From an uncultured bacterium (lineage in GTDB: Bacteria > Bacillota > Clostridia > Lachnospirales > Lachnospiraceae), in assembly GCA_947073545.1 (NCBI GenBank), contig CAMTMP010000006.1, forward strand, positions 62,001 through 126,000: a stretch of 64,000 nt of DNA, read 5' to 3'. The notes beneath the pieces were generated by a model. That model did no database searches, had not been told where the DNA came from, and worked only from the letters and a program-made list of their open reading frames with translations. Below are positions 34,704 through 43,502 of the stretch, in pieces. The position numbers and the translations under genes are program-made. Positions within the stretch are counted from its first letter, which is position 1. Each line of letters begins with the position of its first letter.

Positions 34704-35771
34704 ATGGCAAAGACAGATAAGAATAACGCGTCTGCGAACAAGGGTGTCGGGGCAAAGCTGATGGGCATGACTGATACCAATCTGCTCCTGACGATCACGG
34801 TCATCGTATTTTTCCTGATGTATTTAGGGGCTGTCGTATTTCTACGCGCAGGCTTTTTAAAGCCGCAGACCTTTTTTCTGCTTTTAAATTCCAATGCTGC
34901 GCTCATTATCCTTGCCTGCGGCATGAGTCTTGTCATGATTACCGGCGGAATCGATATTTCCGTGGGCGGCGTGACCGCTCTGGTGAGCATGTGCTGTGCA
35001 GTCTATCTCGATTATAAGGACGGCAATGTCTTTGGTGCGATTCTGATTGCGCTGGCGATTGGGCTTGCTTTCGGCGCGTTTCAGGGTTTTATGGTGGCAT
35101 ACTTGGATATACAGCCCTTTATCGTTACACTGGCGGGTATGTTCTTTGCAAAAGGTATGACCACTGTAGTGAACAGTTCCCCCTTTAATGTGGCGAACGA
35201 AGCGTTCGTTGCGCTTAAGACGACGCGTATTAATGTGCCGGGACTCGGCTCTATCAATAAAAAGGGTATCTATGTGCCCGCGTATGTGGAGATTGGTGTG
35301 CTGATTGCCATTTTGGTAGTGATCGTGATGTTTGCGCTGCTGCGCTGGACAAAGATGGGACGTAATTTCTACGCGGTAGGCGGCAACAAACAGAGCGCAC
35401 TGATGCTCGGTATCAACGTGAAGAGAACGAAATTCCTCTCTCATTTGATCTGCGGTCTTCTGGCAGGAATCGGCGGCTTCATTTATTTCCTGCATGTGGG
35501 TTCCGGCTCTCCCTCCAATGCAGCCGGCGCTGAAATGGATGCAATCGCTTCTTCCATTATCGGGGGTACCATGCTGACAGGCGGCGTGGGTAACGTGGTT
35601 GGTACTTTCTTTGGTGTACTCTCTCTGAGTACGATCCAGAATATTGTATCATCCATCGGATTTGATGAAGCGTGGTGGACCGGCATCACAAAGGCGGCTA
35701 TGCTCTGCCTGTTCTTGGTGGTTCAGAGCGTGATTATGTCCGTGAGAAAGAAGAGAAATGCGGCGGGCTAA
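34704..35771 (+). CDS. yjfF: Sugar ABC transporter permease (YjfF-like)
   Basis: 355 aa. CUT2 permease with MSLVMITGGIDISVGGVTALVSM (~80), YLDIQPFIVTLAGMFFAKGM and SSIIGGTMLTGGVGNVVGTFFG. Paired permeases in this order (YtfT then YjfF) are the signature of the galactofuranose transporter family. GGAGGTGG lies before the start inside the previous gene. Last gene of the operon. Confidence 0.93.
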   Translation: MAKTDKNNASANKGVGAKLMGMTDTNLLLTITVIVFFLMYLGAVVFLRAGFLKPQTFFLLLNSNAALIILACGMSLVMITGGIDISVGGVTALVSMCCAVYLDYKDGNVFGAILIALAIGLAFGAFQGFMVAYLDIQPFIVTLAGMFFAKGMTTVVNSSPFNVANEAFVALKTTRINVPGLGSINKKGIYVPAYVEIGVLIAILVVIVMFALLRWTKMGRNFYAVGGNKQSALMLGINVKRTKFLSHLICGLLAGIGGFIYFLHVGSGSPSNAAGAEMDAIASSIIGGTMLTGGVGNVVGTFFGVLSLSTIQNIVSSIGFDEAWWTGITKAAMLCLFLVVQSVIMSVRKKRNAAG

Positions 35772-35820
35772 AAGGTGATGTACCGCTAAAGACGGGAACA
35801 TTTTTATAGAAGAAATAAAA

Positions 35821-35856
35821 AGACCGCCGGGTGTGCTGTACTGCCCGGCGGTCTTC
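35821..35856. terminator. Transporter-operon terminator
   Basis: Perfect 11-bp stem AGACCGCCGGG / CCCGGCGGTCT, 12-base loop, preceded by an A run and followed by TTCGTAT. Confidence 0.8.
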
Positions 35857-36000
35857 GTATATCATTCTGAATCTCACATCATATCTGTCTCCGAAAGATC
35901 CAGATACAAGTTGTGTCCGTTATGAGAGAAGAACGAAATGTCAAGAACGGAAAAACGCTTATATGTCAAAAATATCCATGCGTCTGCCGCGAGGTACAAG

Positions 36001-36028
36001 TTGACAAATCGGTGATAAATAGTAAAAT
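36001..36028 (+). promoter_or_regulatory. Strong promoter ahead of hydE
   Basis: Consensus TTGACA, a 16-base spacer and TAAAAT. Expected transcription start near 36035, giving a leader of about 90 bases to the chosen start codon. Confidence 0.7.
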
Positions 36029-36127
36029 AAGAGATAATGGATCGATGATAGATTGAGCATTTTAATGTTTGAATCCTTTAAAATCCCGACGGAGGAGATC
36101 TGGCGGGGTTTTCTGTACTATACGGAT

Positions 36128-37171
36128 ATGGATAGAGAAATGGTGAAAAAACTGATAGACCGTCTTCGAGCAGGCGGCAGTCTCTCCGATGAGGAGTGGC
36201 GGTATTTAATCGAGGGCGATTATGAAAAGCAGCTATTATTTTATGAGGCGGACAAGGTGCGTCGGAGATCTTATGGGACGGATGTCTATATCAGGGGACT
36301 GATCGAGATTTCCAATTTCTGTAAAAACGACTGTCTCTACTGCGGCATCCGCCGGAGCAATGCGAACGTATCGCGTTACAGACTTTCGCAGGAGGAAATT
36401 CTTACCTGCTGCGGGCAGGGATATGGGCTGGGATTTCGCACCTTTGTGCTGCAGGGCGGCGAGGATGCCTGCCATACGACACGGTGGGTCGAGAAGATGG
36501 TTTCCGATATCAAAGAAAGATATCCGGACTGTGCGGTGACGCTTTCTCTTGGGGAGCGCCCCCATGAGGATTATGAAATCTGGTATCAGGCGGGTGCTGA
36601 CCGGTATTTGCTGCGGCACGAGACGGCGGCCCGCTCTCATTACGAAAAGCTGCACCCACCGGAACAGACTTATCTGCGGCGTATGGAATGCCTGCGGGAT
36701 CTAAAACGGACCGGATACCAGACAGGAGCGGGCTTTATGGTGGGTTCTCCCGGTCAGGGAACGGAAGCACTGATCGCGGATATGCGGTTTTTGCAGGCGT
36801 TCAAGCCTCATATGGTGGGAATCGGGCCGTTTATTCCCCATCGTGATACGCCGTTTGCGGGGGATGCGCCGGGGAGCCTGACGCAGACTTTGACTATGGT
36901 GGCGCTGACCAGGCTGGCTCTTCCGGACGCGCTTATTCCCGCAACCACGGCGCTTGGCACCATTCATCCGCAGGGACGGGAGCTTGGCCTAAAAGCCGGG
37001 GCAAATGTGGTCATGCCGAACTTGTCTCCGCCTAAGGTGCGCGGGCAGTACAGCCTCTATGATAACAAGGCATATGCCGGGCAGGAGGCGGCCGAAGGTC
37101 TGGCAGCATTGAAGGAAAGCGTGGCGCGGGCGGGGTACCGCGTGGTGGTGGACAAAGGCGATGCCCGGTGA
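36128..37171 (+). CDS. hydE: [FeFe]-hydrogenase maturase HydE (radical SAM)
   Basis: 347 aa from ATG 36128, the length of characterised HydE. The frame opens at TTG 36053 but that start has no ribosome-binding site and is only ~18 bases from the predicted transcription start. Radical-SAM CX3CX2C motif as FCKNDCLYCGIRR (~65-75), then GFRTFVLQGGEDA, LSLGERPHEDY, RHETA and GIGPFIPHRDTPF. HydE helps build the organic dithiolate part of the H-cluster. HydG and HydF follow, which fixes the assignment. Confidence 0.93.
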   Translation: MDREMVKKLIDRLRAGGSLSDEEWRYLIEGDYEKQLLFYEADKVRRRSYGTDVYIRGLIEISNFCKNDCLYCGIRRSNANVSRYRLSQEEILTCCGQGYGLGFRTFVLQGGEDACHTTRWVEKMVSDIKERYPDCAVTLSLGERPHEDYEIWYQAGADRYLLRHETAARSHYEKLHPPEQTYLRRMECLRDLKRTGYQTGAGFMVGSPGQGTEALIADMRFLQAFKPHMVGIGPFIPHRDTPFAGDAPGSLTQTLTMVALTRLALPDALIPATTALGTIHPQGRELGLKAGANVVMPNLSPPKVRGQYSLYDNKAYAGQEAAEGLAALKESVARAGYRVVVDKGDAR

Positions 37172-37278
37172 GTGCGCACTGACGGGGGCGGCAAGAAGAC
37201 TTGGGCCTGCAAGCAGAGGCGCGGATGTTACAGAATAAATAACGGCAGTTATCAAAAACGGAAAGAAGGTAAAATAAA

Positions 37279-38718
37279 ATGTACGATCCGAAATCATTGT
37301 GTGCAGACGATTTTATCAGCCATGAGGAAATTCTGGAAACGCTGAAATACGCGGAGGAAAACAAGGACAACAAAGCGCTCATCCTTGAAATATTGAACAA
37401 GGCGAGGCCGAGAAGGGAAGGAAATGCCACGGTGTGCGCGGGCCTTTCCCACAGGGAGGCATCGGTGCTTCTGGCCTGTGAGGACAGGGAGATTCTGGAA
37501 AAGATTTATGCTTTGGCGGAGGAGATCAAGCTGGCCTACTACGGCAACCGGATCGTGATCTTTGCACCTCTGTATCTGTCAAATTACTGTGTGAATGGCT
37601 GTGTTTACTGTCCTTATCATATGAAAAACAAGAACATTCCCAGAAAGAAGCTGACTCAGGAGGAAGTGGAGCGGGAGGTAATCGCCCTGCAGGATATGGG
37701 GCATAAGCGTCTGGCGATCGAGGCGGGGGAAGACCCGGTCAATAATCCCATCGAATATATACTGGAATGTATCAAAACGATATATTCCATCAACCATAAA
37801 AACGGCGCGATCCGCCGCGTCAACGTGAACATTGCGGCCACCACGGTGGAAGAGTACCGTATGCTTAAGGAGGCGGGCATCGGCACGTATATTCTTTTTC
37901 AGGAGACTTACCACAAGGAGAGCTACTTAAAACTGCACCCGACCGGGCCGAAACATGACTATAATTATCATACGGAGGCCATGGACCGCGCCATGGACGG
38001 CGGGATTGACGACGTGGGGCTGGGCGTGCTTTTTGGTCTGGAATTGTATAAGTACGAGTTTGCAGGGCTGCTCATGCACGCGGAGCATCTGGAGGCTGTC
38101 CACGGGGTAGGCCCCCACACCATCAGCGTGCCGCGCATCAAGCACGCGGACGACATTGATCCGACCGCCTTTGACAACGGCATCGACGATGAGACCTTTG
38201 CGAAGCTGTGCGCGCTGATCCGCATAGCCGTTCCCTATACGGGCATGATTATCTCCACCAGAGAGAGTCAGGCGGTACGGGAGAAGGTGACCCGTCTGGG
38301 CGTGTCCCAGATTTCCGGTGCGTCCAGAACATCTGTGGGCGGCTATACGGAGGAAGAAAGACCCACCGATACGGAGCAGTTTGACGTGTCCGATCAGAGG
38401 ACGCTGGACGAGGTCGTCAAGTGGCTTATGGAGCTAGGTTATATTCCGTCCTTCTGTACAGCCTGTTATCGTGAGGGCAGGACGGGCGACCGCTTTATGA
38501 GCCTGTGTAAGGCAGGGCAGATTCAAAACTGCTGTCACCCTAACGCGCTGATGACATTGAAGGAGTACCTGATGGATTACGCCTCAGAAGAGACGAAAGC
38601 CATTGGCGAGGCATTGATACAGGCGGAGCTTGCGAACATTCCGAAGAAGCAGGTGAGGGAGATCGCCAAGGACCATCTGGCGAGGATCGAGGAAGGGGTT
38701 AGGGACTTCCGCTTCTAA
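37279..38718 (+). CDS. hydG: [FeFe]-hydrogenase maturase HydG (radical SAM)
   Basis: 479 aa. N-terminal radical-SAM cluster motif YCVNGCVYCPYH (~95-106), GEDPVNNPIEYILECI, LFQETYHKESYLKLHP (tyrosine-binding barrel) and a C-terminal second Fe-S motif in FCTACYREGRTGDRF followed by CKAGQIQNCCHPNA. HydG cleaves tyrosine to p-cresol, CO and cyanide for the H-cluster. AAGGT precedes the ATG. A 107-base gap follows hydE with no terminator. Confidence 0.96.
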   Translation: MYDPKSLCADDFISHEEILETLKYAEENKDNKALILEILNKARPRREGNATVCAGLSHREASVLLACEDREILEKIYALAEEIKLAYYGNRIVIFAPLYLSNYCVNGCVYCPYHMKNKNIPRKKLTQEEVEREVIALQDMGHKRLAIEAGEDPVNNPIEYILECIKTIYSINHKNGAIRRVNVNIAATTVEEYRMLKEAGIGTYILFQETYHKESYLKLHPTGPKHDYNYHTEAMDRAMDGGIDDVGLGVLFGLELYKYEFAGLLMHAEHLEAVHGVGPHTISVPRIKHADDIDPTAFDNGIDDETFAKLCALIRIAVPYTGMIISTRESQAVREKVTRLGVSQISGASRTSVGGYTEEERPTDTEQFDVSDQRTLDEVVKWLMELGYIPSFCTACYREGRTGDRFMSLCKAGQIQNCCHPNALMTLKEYLMDYASEETKAIGEALIQAELANIPKKQVREIAKDHLARIEEGVRDFRF

Positions 38719-38834
38719 TACAGCACTGAGAGTATGTAAACAGTTTTAATCCGAAGGATTTAAACAGTTTTAAGGGTCTGCTTATGAAATATACAATCCG
38801 CGCGACACACAGATACAGAAAGGGAAGCGTAAGT

Positions 38835-40094
38835 ATGGGTATGAACAACACCCCTGCGGGGGAGCGGGTGCACATCGGATTTTTTGGAAGGCGCAACGCG
38901 GGCAAGTCCAGTCTGCTCAACGCGGTGACGGGACAGGAGCTTGCGGTGGTGTCGGAGATCCGCGGAACCACCACCGATCCTGTGTATAAGGCGATGGAGC
39001 TTCTGCCGTTAGGGCCTGTTATGCTGATCGATACGCCGGGCTTCGACGATGAGGGCACGCTTGGGGAACAGCGCGTAAAAAGGACAAAGCAGGTGCTTGA
39101 TAAGACGGATATCGCGGTTTTGGCGGTGGATGCGGCGGAAGGAATGAGGGCCTGCGATAAGGAGCTGGTTTCACTATTCAAGGAGCGGGAGATTCCGTTT
39201 ATGATAGCCTGCACGAAGTCCGATATAACTGACAGATGCCCGATAAAACCGGATCCGGAGCAAAGCCGTGCGGATTTGTCGACTGGAGGCTGGACGGAAA
39301 AGACGGATGAGAATAAAATAGCAAGCGTTATATATGTGAGCGCAGTTACAGGCATGGGCATCCCTGAATTGAAGGAAAGGCTGTCGGCGATGCTTCCGGA
39401 TAAAGTTGAACGCCGTCTTGCGGCGGATCTGGTCAAACCGCTGGATGTTGTGGTGCTGGTGGTGCCTATCGATTCCGCGGCGCCCAAAGGAAGATTGATC
39501 CTGCCCCAGCAGCAGATGATACGGGATCTGCTGGAGGCGGGGGCGGTTCCGATGGTGGTGCGCGATACGGAACTGCGAGAAGCGCTTTCGAAACTTTCGG
39601 ACAAGCCTGCGCTTGTCATTACGGATAGTCAGGCATTTGAGGAGGTGGCGGCCATCGTGCCGGAGGACATTCCCCTTACCTCCTTCTCGATTTTAATGGC
39701 GCGGTATAAAGGTTTTCTGAAAATAGCGGCCGAAGGCGTGCGTGCCGTCGACGGCCTGAAGGACGGCGACAGGGTGCTGATTGCCGAGGGCTGTACACAC
39801 CATAGACAGTGCGACGATATCGGGACAGTGAAAATCCCACGTTTCCTGAAAAAATACACGGGAAAGGATATCATCATAGAGACATCGTCGGGCACGGACT
39901 TTCCGGAGGATCTTACGCCTTACGCGCTGGTGATTCATTGTGGGGGATGTATGTTAAACGAGAGGGAAGTTTTGCGAAGGATGCGCTTCGCGAAGGCGCA
40001 GGGTATTCCGGTGACAAACTACGGCATTGCCATCGCGCGGATGAAAGGGATTCTGGGGAGGAGCATTGCATGTATACATTTGACGGAAGAGTAA
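38835..40094 (+). CDS. hydF: [FeFe]-hydrogenase maturation GTPase HydF
   Basis: 419 aa from ATG 38835, with AGGGAAG upstream. An ATG 51 bases earlier would add residues absent from the family, which begins MNNTP..ERVHIGFFG. GTPase motifs: GRRNAGKSS (G1), TTTDPV, DTPGFDDEG, CTKSD, VSAVTG. The C-terminal cluster-binding residues are in EGCTHHRQCD and HCGGCMLNEREV. HydF is the scaffold that delivers the precursor to HydA. Two TAAACAGTTTTAA repeats lie upstream. The thioesterase gene begins within its last 25 bases. Confidence 0.96.
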   Translation: MGMNNTPAGERVHIGFFGRRNAGKSSLLNAVTGQELAVVSEIRGTTTDPVYKAMELLPLGPVMLIDTPGFDDEGTLGEQRVKRTKQVLDKTDIAVLAVDAAEGMRACDKELVSLFKEREIPFMIACTKSDITDRCPIKPDPEQSRADLSTGGWTEKTDENKIASVIYVSAVTGMGIPELKERLSAMLPDKVERRLAADLVKPLDVVVLVVPIDSAAPKGRLILPQQQMIRDLLEAGAVPMVVRDTELREALSKLSDKPALVITDSQAFEEVAAIVPEDIPLTSFSILMARYKGFLKIAAEGVRAVDGLKDGDRVLIAEGCTHHRQCDDIGTVKIPRFLKKYTGKDIIIETSSGTDFPEDLTPYALVIHCGGCMLNEREVLRRMRFAKAQGIPVTNYGIAIARMKGILGRSIACIHLTEE

Positions 40095-40801
40095 GGTACA
40101 GCGAGGTGGGAGAGGACGGTCTGTTGACGATGCAGTCCCTGTTAGACTATTTTCAGGACTGTTCCACCTTCCAGTCCGAGGATATCGGGCTGGGGCTGGA
40201 ATATATGGATAAAATCGGGCAGGTGTGGCTTCTGTCCGCTTGGCAGATCTGCATCGGGCGGTATCCGAAGTATGGCGAGCGCGTTGTGGTCGGCACGGCC
40301 CCTTACGAGTTCCGCGGCTTTATGGGACTTCGTAATTTTCTGATGCGGACGAACGAGGGAGAGGCGCTGGCTTGGGCCAATTCGATCTGGACGCTGATGG
40401 ACAGGGAGAAGATGCGCCCGGTCAAACCAAATGCGGATATGCGGGCGGGATATGCGCCGGAGGAAAAATACCCGATGGACTATGCGCCCAGAAAGATCGC
40501 AATGCCTGCGAATGGACAGCCAATGGAGGCTTTCACGGTGAAACCCCACCATCTTGACACAAACCATCATGTCAATAACGGACAATATGTGCGCATGGCC
40601 ATGGACTGCATTCCGGGCGGACTCAGGATCAGCCAGCTCCGCGTGGAGTATAAAAGTCAGGCAGTGCTTGGGGATGAGATTTTTCCCGTGACGGCTGCAG
40701 CAGAGAACGGAAAGCGCTATACAGTTTCCCTAAACGGAGCTGACGGCACCCCATACTGTATTGTAGAGTTTACATCACCAGCTCAGCCAGACCTCGACTG
40801 A
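40070..40801 (+). CDS. Acyl-ACP thioesterase
   Basis: 243 aa from ATG 40070 with GGGGAGGAG upstream, overlapping hydF by 25 bases. Two hotdog domains: N-terminal with RVRYSEVGEDGLLTMQSLLDYFQD and WQICIGRYPKYGERV, C-terminal with PHHLDTNHHVNNGQYVRMAMD, in which DxNxHVNN is the catalytic signature. It releases free fatty acids from acyl carrier protein in the cytoplasm. The link to hydrogenase maturation is positional only. Confidence 0.92.
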   Translation: MYTFDGRVRYSEVGEDGLLTMQSLLDYFQDCSTFQSEDIGLGLEYMDKIGQVWLLSAWQICIGRYPKYGERVVVGTAPYEFRGFMGLRNFLMRTNEGEALAWANSIWTLMDREKMRPVKPNADMRAGYAPEEKYPMDYAPRKIAMPANGQPMEAFTVKPHHLDTNHHVNNGQYVRMAMDCIPGGLRISQLRVEYKSQAVLGDEIFPVTAAAENGKRYTVSLNGADGTPYCIVEFTSPAQPDLD

Positions 40802-40870
40802 GGGCCAAAACGTGCTAGCACGGTTTTGGCGGGAAGGAAGATAGTATTTGTAAAAGAAACGGAGATAAAG

Positions 40871-41710
40871 ATGATTCAATTAGGTGAAATACAGACGTTA
40901 AAGATTGTAAAACAGGTAGAGTTCGGCGTTTATCTGTATGACGGGATGAATGCGGAGGAACGGGTGCTTCTGCCGAAAAAGCAGGTGCCGGAGGGTGCAG
41001 CGTGCGGCGATAAAGTGGAGGTTTTCTTATACCGCGACTCCAAGGACAGAATGATTGCGACCACAAACAGGCCGAAGATCACCCTGCACGGGGTGGAGAG
41101 ACTGCGGGTGGTGCAGGTGGGAAAGATCGGCGCGTTTCTTGACTGGGGGCTGGAGAAGGATCTGCTTCTGCCTTTTAAGGAGCAGACAAGAAGAGTGTCC
41201 GCCGGGGAGGAGTGTCTTGCCGCGCTCTATATTGACAAGTCCGACAGGCTTTGTGCTACCATGAACGTGTATCCTTATCTGCAAAATAACAGCAGTTATA
41301 AAAAAGATGATCGTGTCAGCGGCACCGTTTATGAGATCAGTCCCAATTTCGGCGCGTTTGTGGCGGTGGACGATCGGTATTCGGGGCTGATCCCGAAGCG
41401 GGAGCTGTACGGGAATGTGGCGGTAGGAGATACCGTAAATGCCCGTGTTACGGCGGTAAAGGAGGACGGAAAGCTGGATCTGAGCATACGCGAAAAGGCG
41501 TATCTGCAGATTGCGGGGGACGCGGAGAAGGTGATGCAGACGATCGACAGCTTTGGCGGGACGCTGCCTTTTAACGATAAGGCGTCGCCGGAGGTAATCC
41601 GCAGAGAGATGCAGATGAGCAAAAATGAGTTTAAACGGGCAGTGGGAAATTTGTTAAAAGCGGGTAAGATTACGATAACGGAGAAAGCGATAAAACGCAA
41701 TGACGAGTAA
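40871..41710 (+). CDS. S1-domain RNA-binding protein (CvfB/YitL-like)
   Basis: 279 aa from ATG 40871 (CGGAGATAAAG just before). Tandem S1-like domains: LKIVKQVEFGVYLYDG, then VVQVGKIGAFLDWGLEKDLLLPFKEQ, then DDRVSGTVYEISPNFGAFVAVDDRYSGLIPKREL, and a C-terminal winged helix (SKNEFKRAVGNLLKAGKI). CvfB of Staphylococcus aureus, the characterised relative, influences virulence gene expression through RNA. The next gene's ATG lies inside its last codons. Confidence 0.88.
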   Translation: MIQLGEIQTLKIVKQVEFGVYLYDGMNAEERVLLPKKQVPEGAACGDKVEVFLYRDSKDRMIATTNRPKITLHGVERLRVVQVGKIGAFLDWGLEKDLLLPFKEQTRRVSAGEECLAALYIDKSDRLCATMNVYPYLQNNSSYKKDDRVSGTVYEISPNFGAFVAVDDRYSGLIPKRELYGNVAVGDTVNARVTAVKEDGKLDLSIREKAYLQIAGDAEKVMQTIDSFGGTLPFNDKASPEVIRREMQMSKNEFKRAVGNLLKAGKITITEKAIKRNDE

Positions 41711-42917
41711 AAGAGCGAATTGGTTATTTCTGACTATCATACTGGTGCATTTCGGGGTGGTGGCATTTCTGATTTTCGGCGGGCCGCGTCTGCCGGACAG
41801 CCTTGTACTGAATTTTTTGCTGAGTCAGGGAATTTTGGTCGTACCTACCCTGATCTTTCTGCTTGTCTTTGAACGAAGGGACATGGCGCGGATGTCTGGC
41901 ATGCCGATGCCCGGTGCGCCGTACGCGTCTGGCATGCCGCAGATGCCGATGCCCGGTATGCCGCGGCCGTTCGAGGCGGCCGGATTTCATAAGGTGAAAA
42001 TTTCTACCCTTCTGATGATTACCCTGTGTACGTTTTTGTTTATGCCGCTTGTCACGGTGCTCAATATATTGACTATGTTTTTCGCGGACAACGCGGTGGC
42101 GGCTCTGGAAGGGGATATCGTAAGTACGCCTTTTCCGGCAATGCTTTTTATGATTGGAATATTCGGGCCTTTTTGTGAAGAGTTTGTTTTTCGGGGCGTG
42201 ATATACAGAAGCTATAGAAGAAGCGGGGAGTGGACGAATGGCATGTGCCATAAAAAGCTGCGTGATAACGGCTTATCGGCGGTTCTTTTGTCTTCGCTTC
42301 TGTTTGGTCTGATGCATATGAATTTCAATCAGGCGGTTTATGCCTTTGCGATCGGCGTAATACTGGTGCTGCTGGTGGAGGCGGCGGGGAGCCTGTGGGC
42401 TTCCGTTTTCTGCCATATGTTTTTTAATTCCTGTCAGGTCGTGCTGATGTATGTATCTGAAAGCATTTTAAACAGTGTGTACGGGCAGGCCGCGAATGAA
42501 ACGGCGGCGAAGTTGTCCACGCAGGAGCTCTTGTCGGCGCTCTCCGTATATCTGGTGATCGCGGCTGTCACAACGCCCATTGCCGGATGCGTGATCGCGT
42601 GGATTGCAAAGAACGAAGGGCGGCAGGAGGCGCTTAGAGCGCTGTTGCGGCGGGGTGGACGCGTGCCGCAGTCGAACGTACCACGGCCGATGCCGCCGAA
42701 CGTGGCGCAATCGGGCGTATCGCGGCCGCAGAGAGAGTCATATGCGAACGCACCGCATCCGGAGACGGTGAATGTGTCGTATCCGAACATGCCGCCGCAG
42801 CCAGTGCAGTGGAGCGCGCCGGAGCTGCCTCATGCGGATTATCTTCTGAGCGTGCCGCTTATTATCGCGATTGTGCTTTGTCTGGGGTATATGAGTTTGG
42901 AGCTGCTTCTTCTATAG
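41700..42917 (+). CDS. CPBP-family intramembrane protease with proline-rich segments
   Basis: 405 aa, about eight membrane helices. The protease motifs are FCEEFVFRGVIYRSYRR (EExxxR, ~163), LFGLMHMNFNQAVYAFAIG and FCHMFFNS. Unusual features: a Gly-Met-Pro-rich repeat (MPMPGAPYASGMPQMPMPGM, ~65-85) between helix 2 and 3, and a Pro/Asn-rich tail (~315-375) before the final helix. CPBP proteins process or protect membrane peptides, and some give bacteriocin immunity. The start overlaps the S1 gene by 11 bases. Confidence 0.87.
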   Translation: MTSKRANWLFLTIILVHFGVVAFLIFGGPRLPDSLVLNFLLSQGILVVPTLIFLLVFERRDMARMSGMPMPGAPYASGMPQMPMPGMPRPFEAAGFHKVKISTLLMITLCTFLFMPLVTVLNILTMFFADNAVAALEGDIVSTPFPAMLFMIGIFGPFCEEFVFRGVIYRSYRRSGEWTNGMCHKKLRDNGLSAVLLSSLLFGLMHMNFNQAVYAFAIGVILVLLVEAAGSLWASVFCHMFFNSCQVVLMYVSESILNSVYGQAANETAAKLSTQELLSALSVYLVIAAVTTPIAGCVIAWIAKNEGRQEALRALLRRGGRVPQSNVPRPMPPNVAQSGVSRPQRESYANAPHPETVNVSYPNMPPQPVQWSAPELPHADYLLSVPLIIAIVLCLGYMSLELLLL

Positions 42918-43006
42918 GGGAGTTTTTTAGGAGCCTTTCGGCGTACAAAGAGCTCGGCATGCATGATCCAGTCTGTCGTGCTTTCTGGCTCTGCTTATGA
43001 ACGCAA

Positions 43007-43061
43007 AAAGGGGGTGCCGCTTAACCATCTAAATTTGATGATTTTGCGACACCCTCTTTCG
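43007..43061. terminator. Bidirectional terminator
   Basis: AAAGGGGGTGCCGC / GCGACACCCTCTTT arms (two mismatched pairs) with a 25-base AT-rich loop, between the convergent protease gene and YjfB-like gene. Confidence 0.65.
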
Positions 43062-43062
43062 C

Positions 43063-43254
43063 TTAGACTGTCATATCAAAGTTTCCGCCGATATGGGGAT
43101 TGACGGACAGTTCCATTGCCGCCGCGTCCATCATGCCGACAACCTGACTGCCTGTGGTTTCTGCCTGATCCAAAGATTTGGCAAGCATTGCTACGCCGAA
43201 GGCGTCATTTGTTTTGGCGGTGGACATGGCCATAGATAATCCTGCAATATCCAT
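43063..43254 (-). CDS. YjfB-family putative motility peptide
   Basis: 63 aa starting MDIAGLSMAMSTAKT and ending VNPHIGGNFDMTV, the recognisable frame of YjfB proteins (MDI..LSMAMS / SVNPHLG). The frame is open to an ATG at 43284, but the family starts here. In other Firmicutes these are linked to motility. No flagellar genes occur in the window. Function otherwise unknown. Confidence 0.8.
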   Translation of the reverse strand: MDIAGLSMAMSTAKTNDAFGVAMLAKSLDQAETTGSQVVGMMDAAAMELSVNPHIGGNFDMTV

Positions 43255-43502
43255 AACAATCACCAACCTTTCTTCAATATTCATTTTATCATATCATCGC
43301 CGACGGTAACAATATGCAATTTTAACAATGCCGTGAAATCCTTTATATCGTCAAAAATCTTAAAAAATACACAAAAAATTCACGAATGCAGGTAGATTTT
43401 TTTGTAAATATAGATTAAAATAGAACCTAGCTTTTGCTCTTTCAGAAATTATGGGGCTGAAAGGCATGGTGAATTGTTACGAAACATAAGAGGGGTGGGG
43501 GA

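Larger units (their letters stand above)
35772..36127. other. Intergenic region between yjfF and hydE
   Basis: Terminator at 35821 and a strong promoter at 36001. Between them about 150 bases without a gene. The reading frame of hydE extends back to a TTG at 36053, but I judge that part to be leader. Confidence 0.55.

Noticed and set aside
38699..39619. 306-aa minus-strand open frame
   Set aside because: Antisense shadow of hydF. Serine-rich translation without recognisable features.
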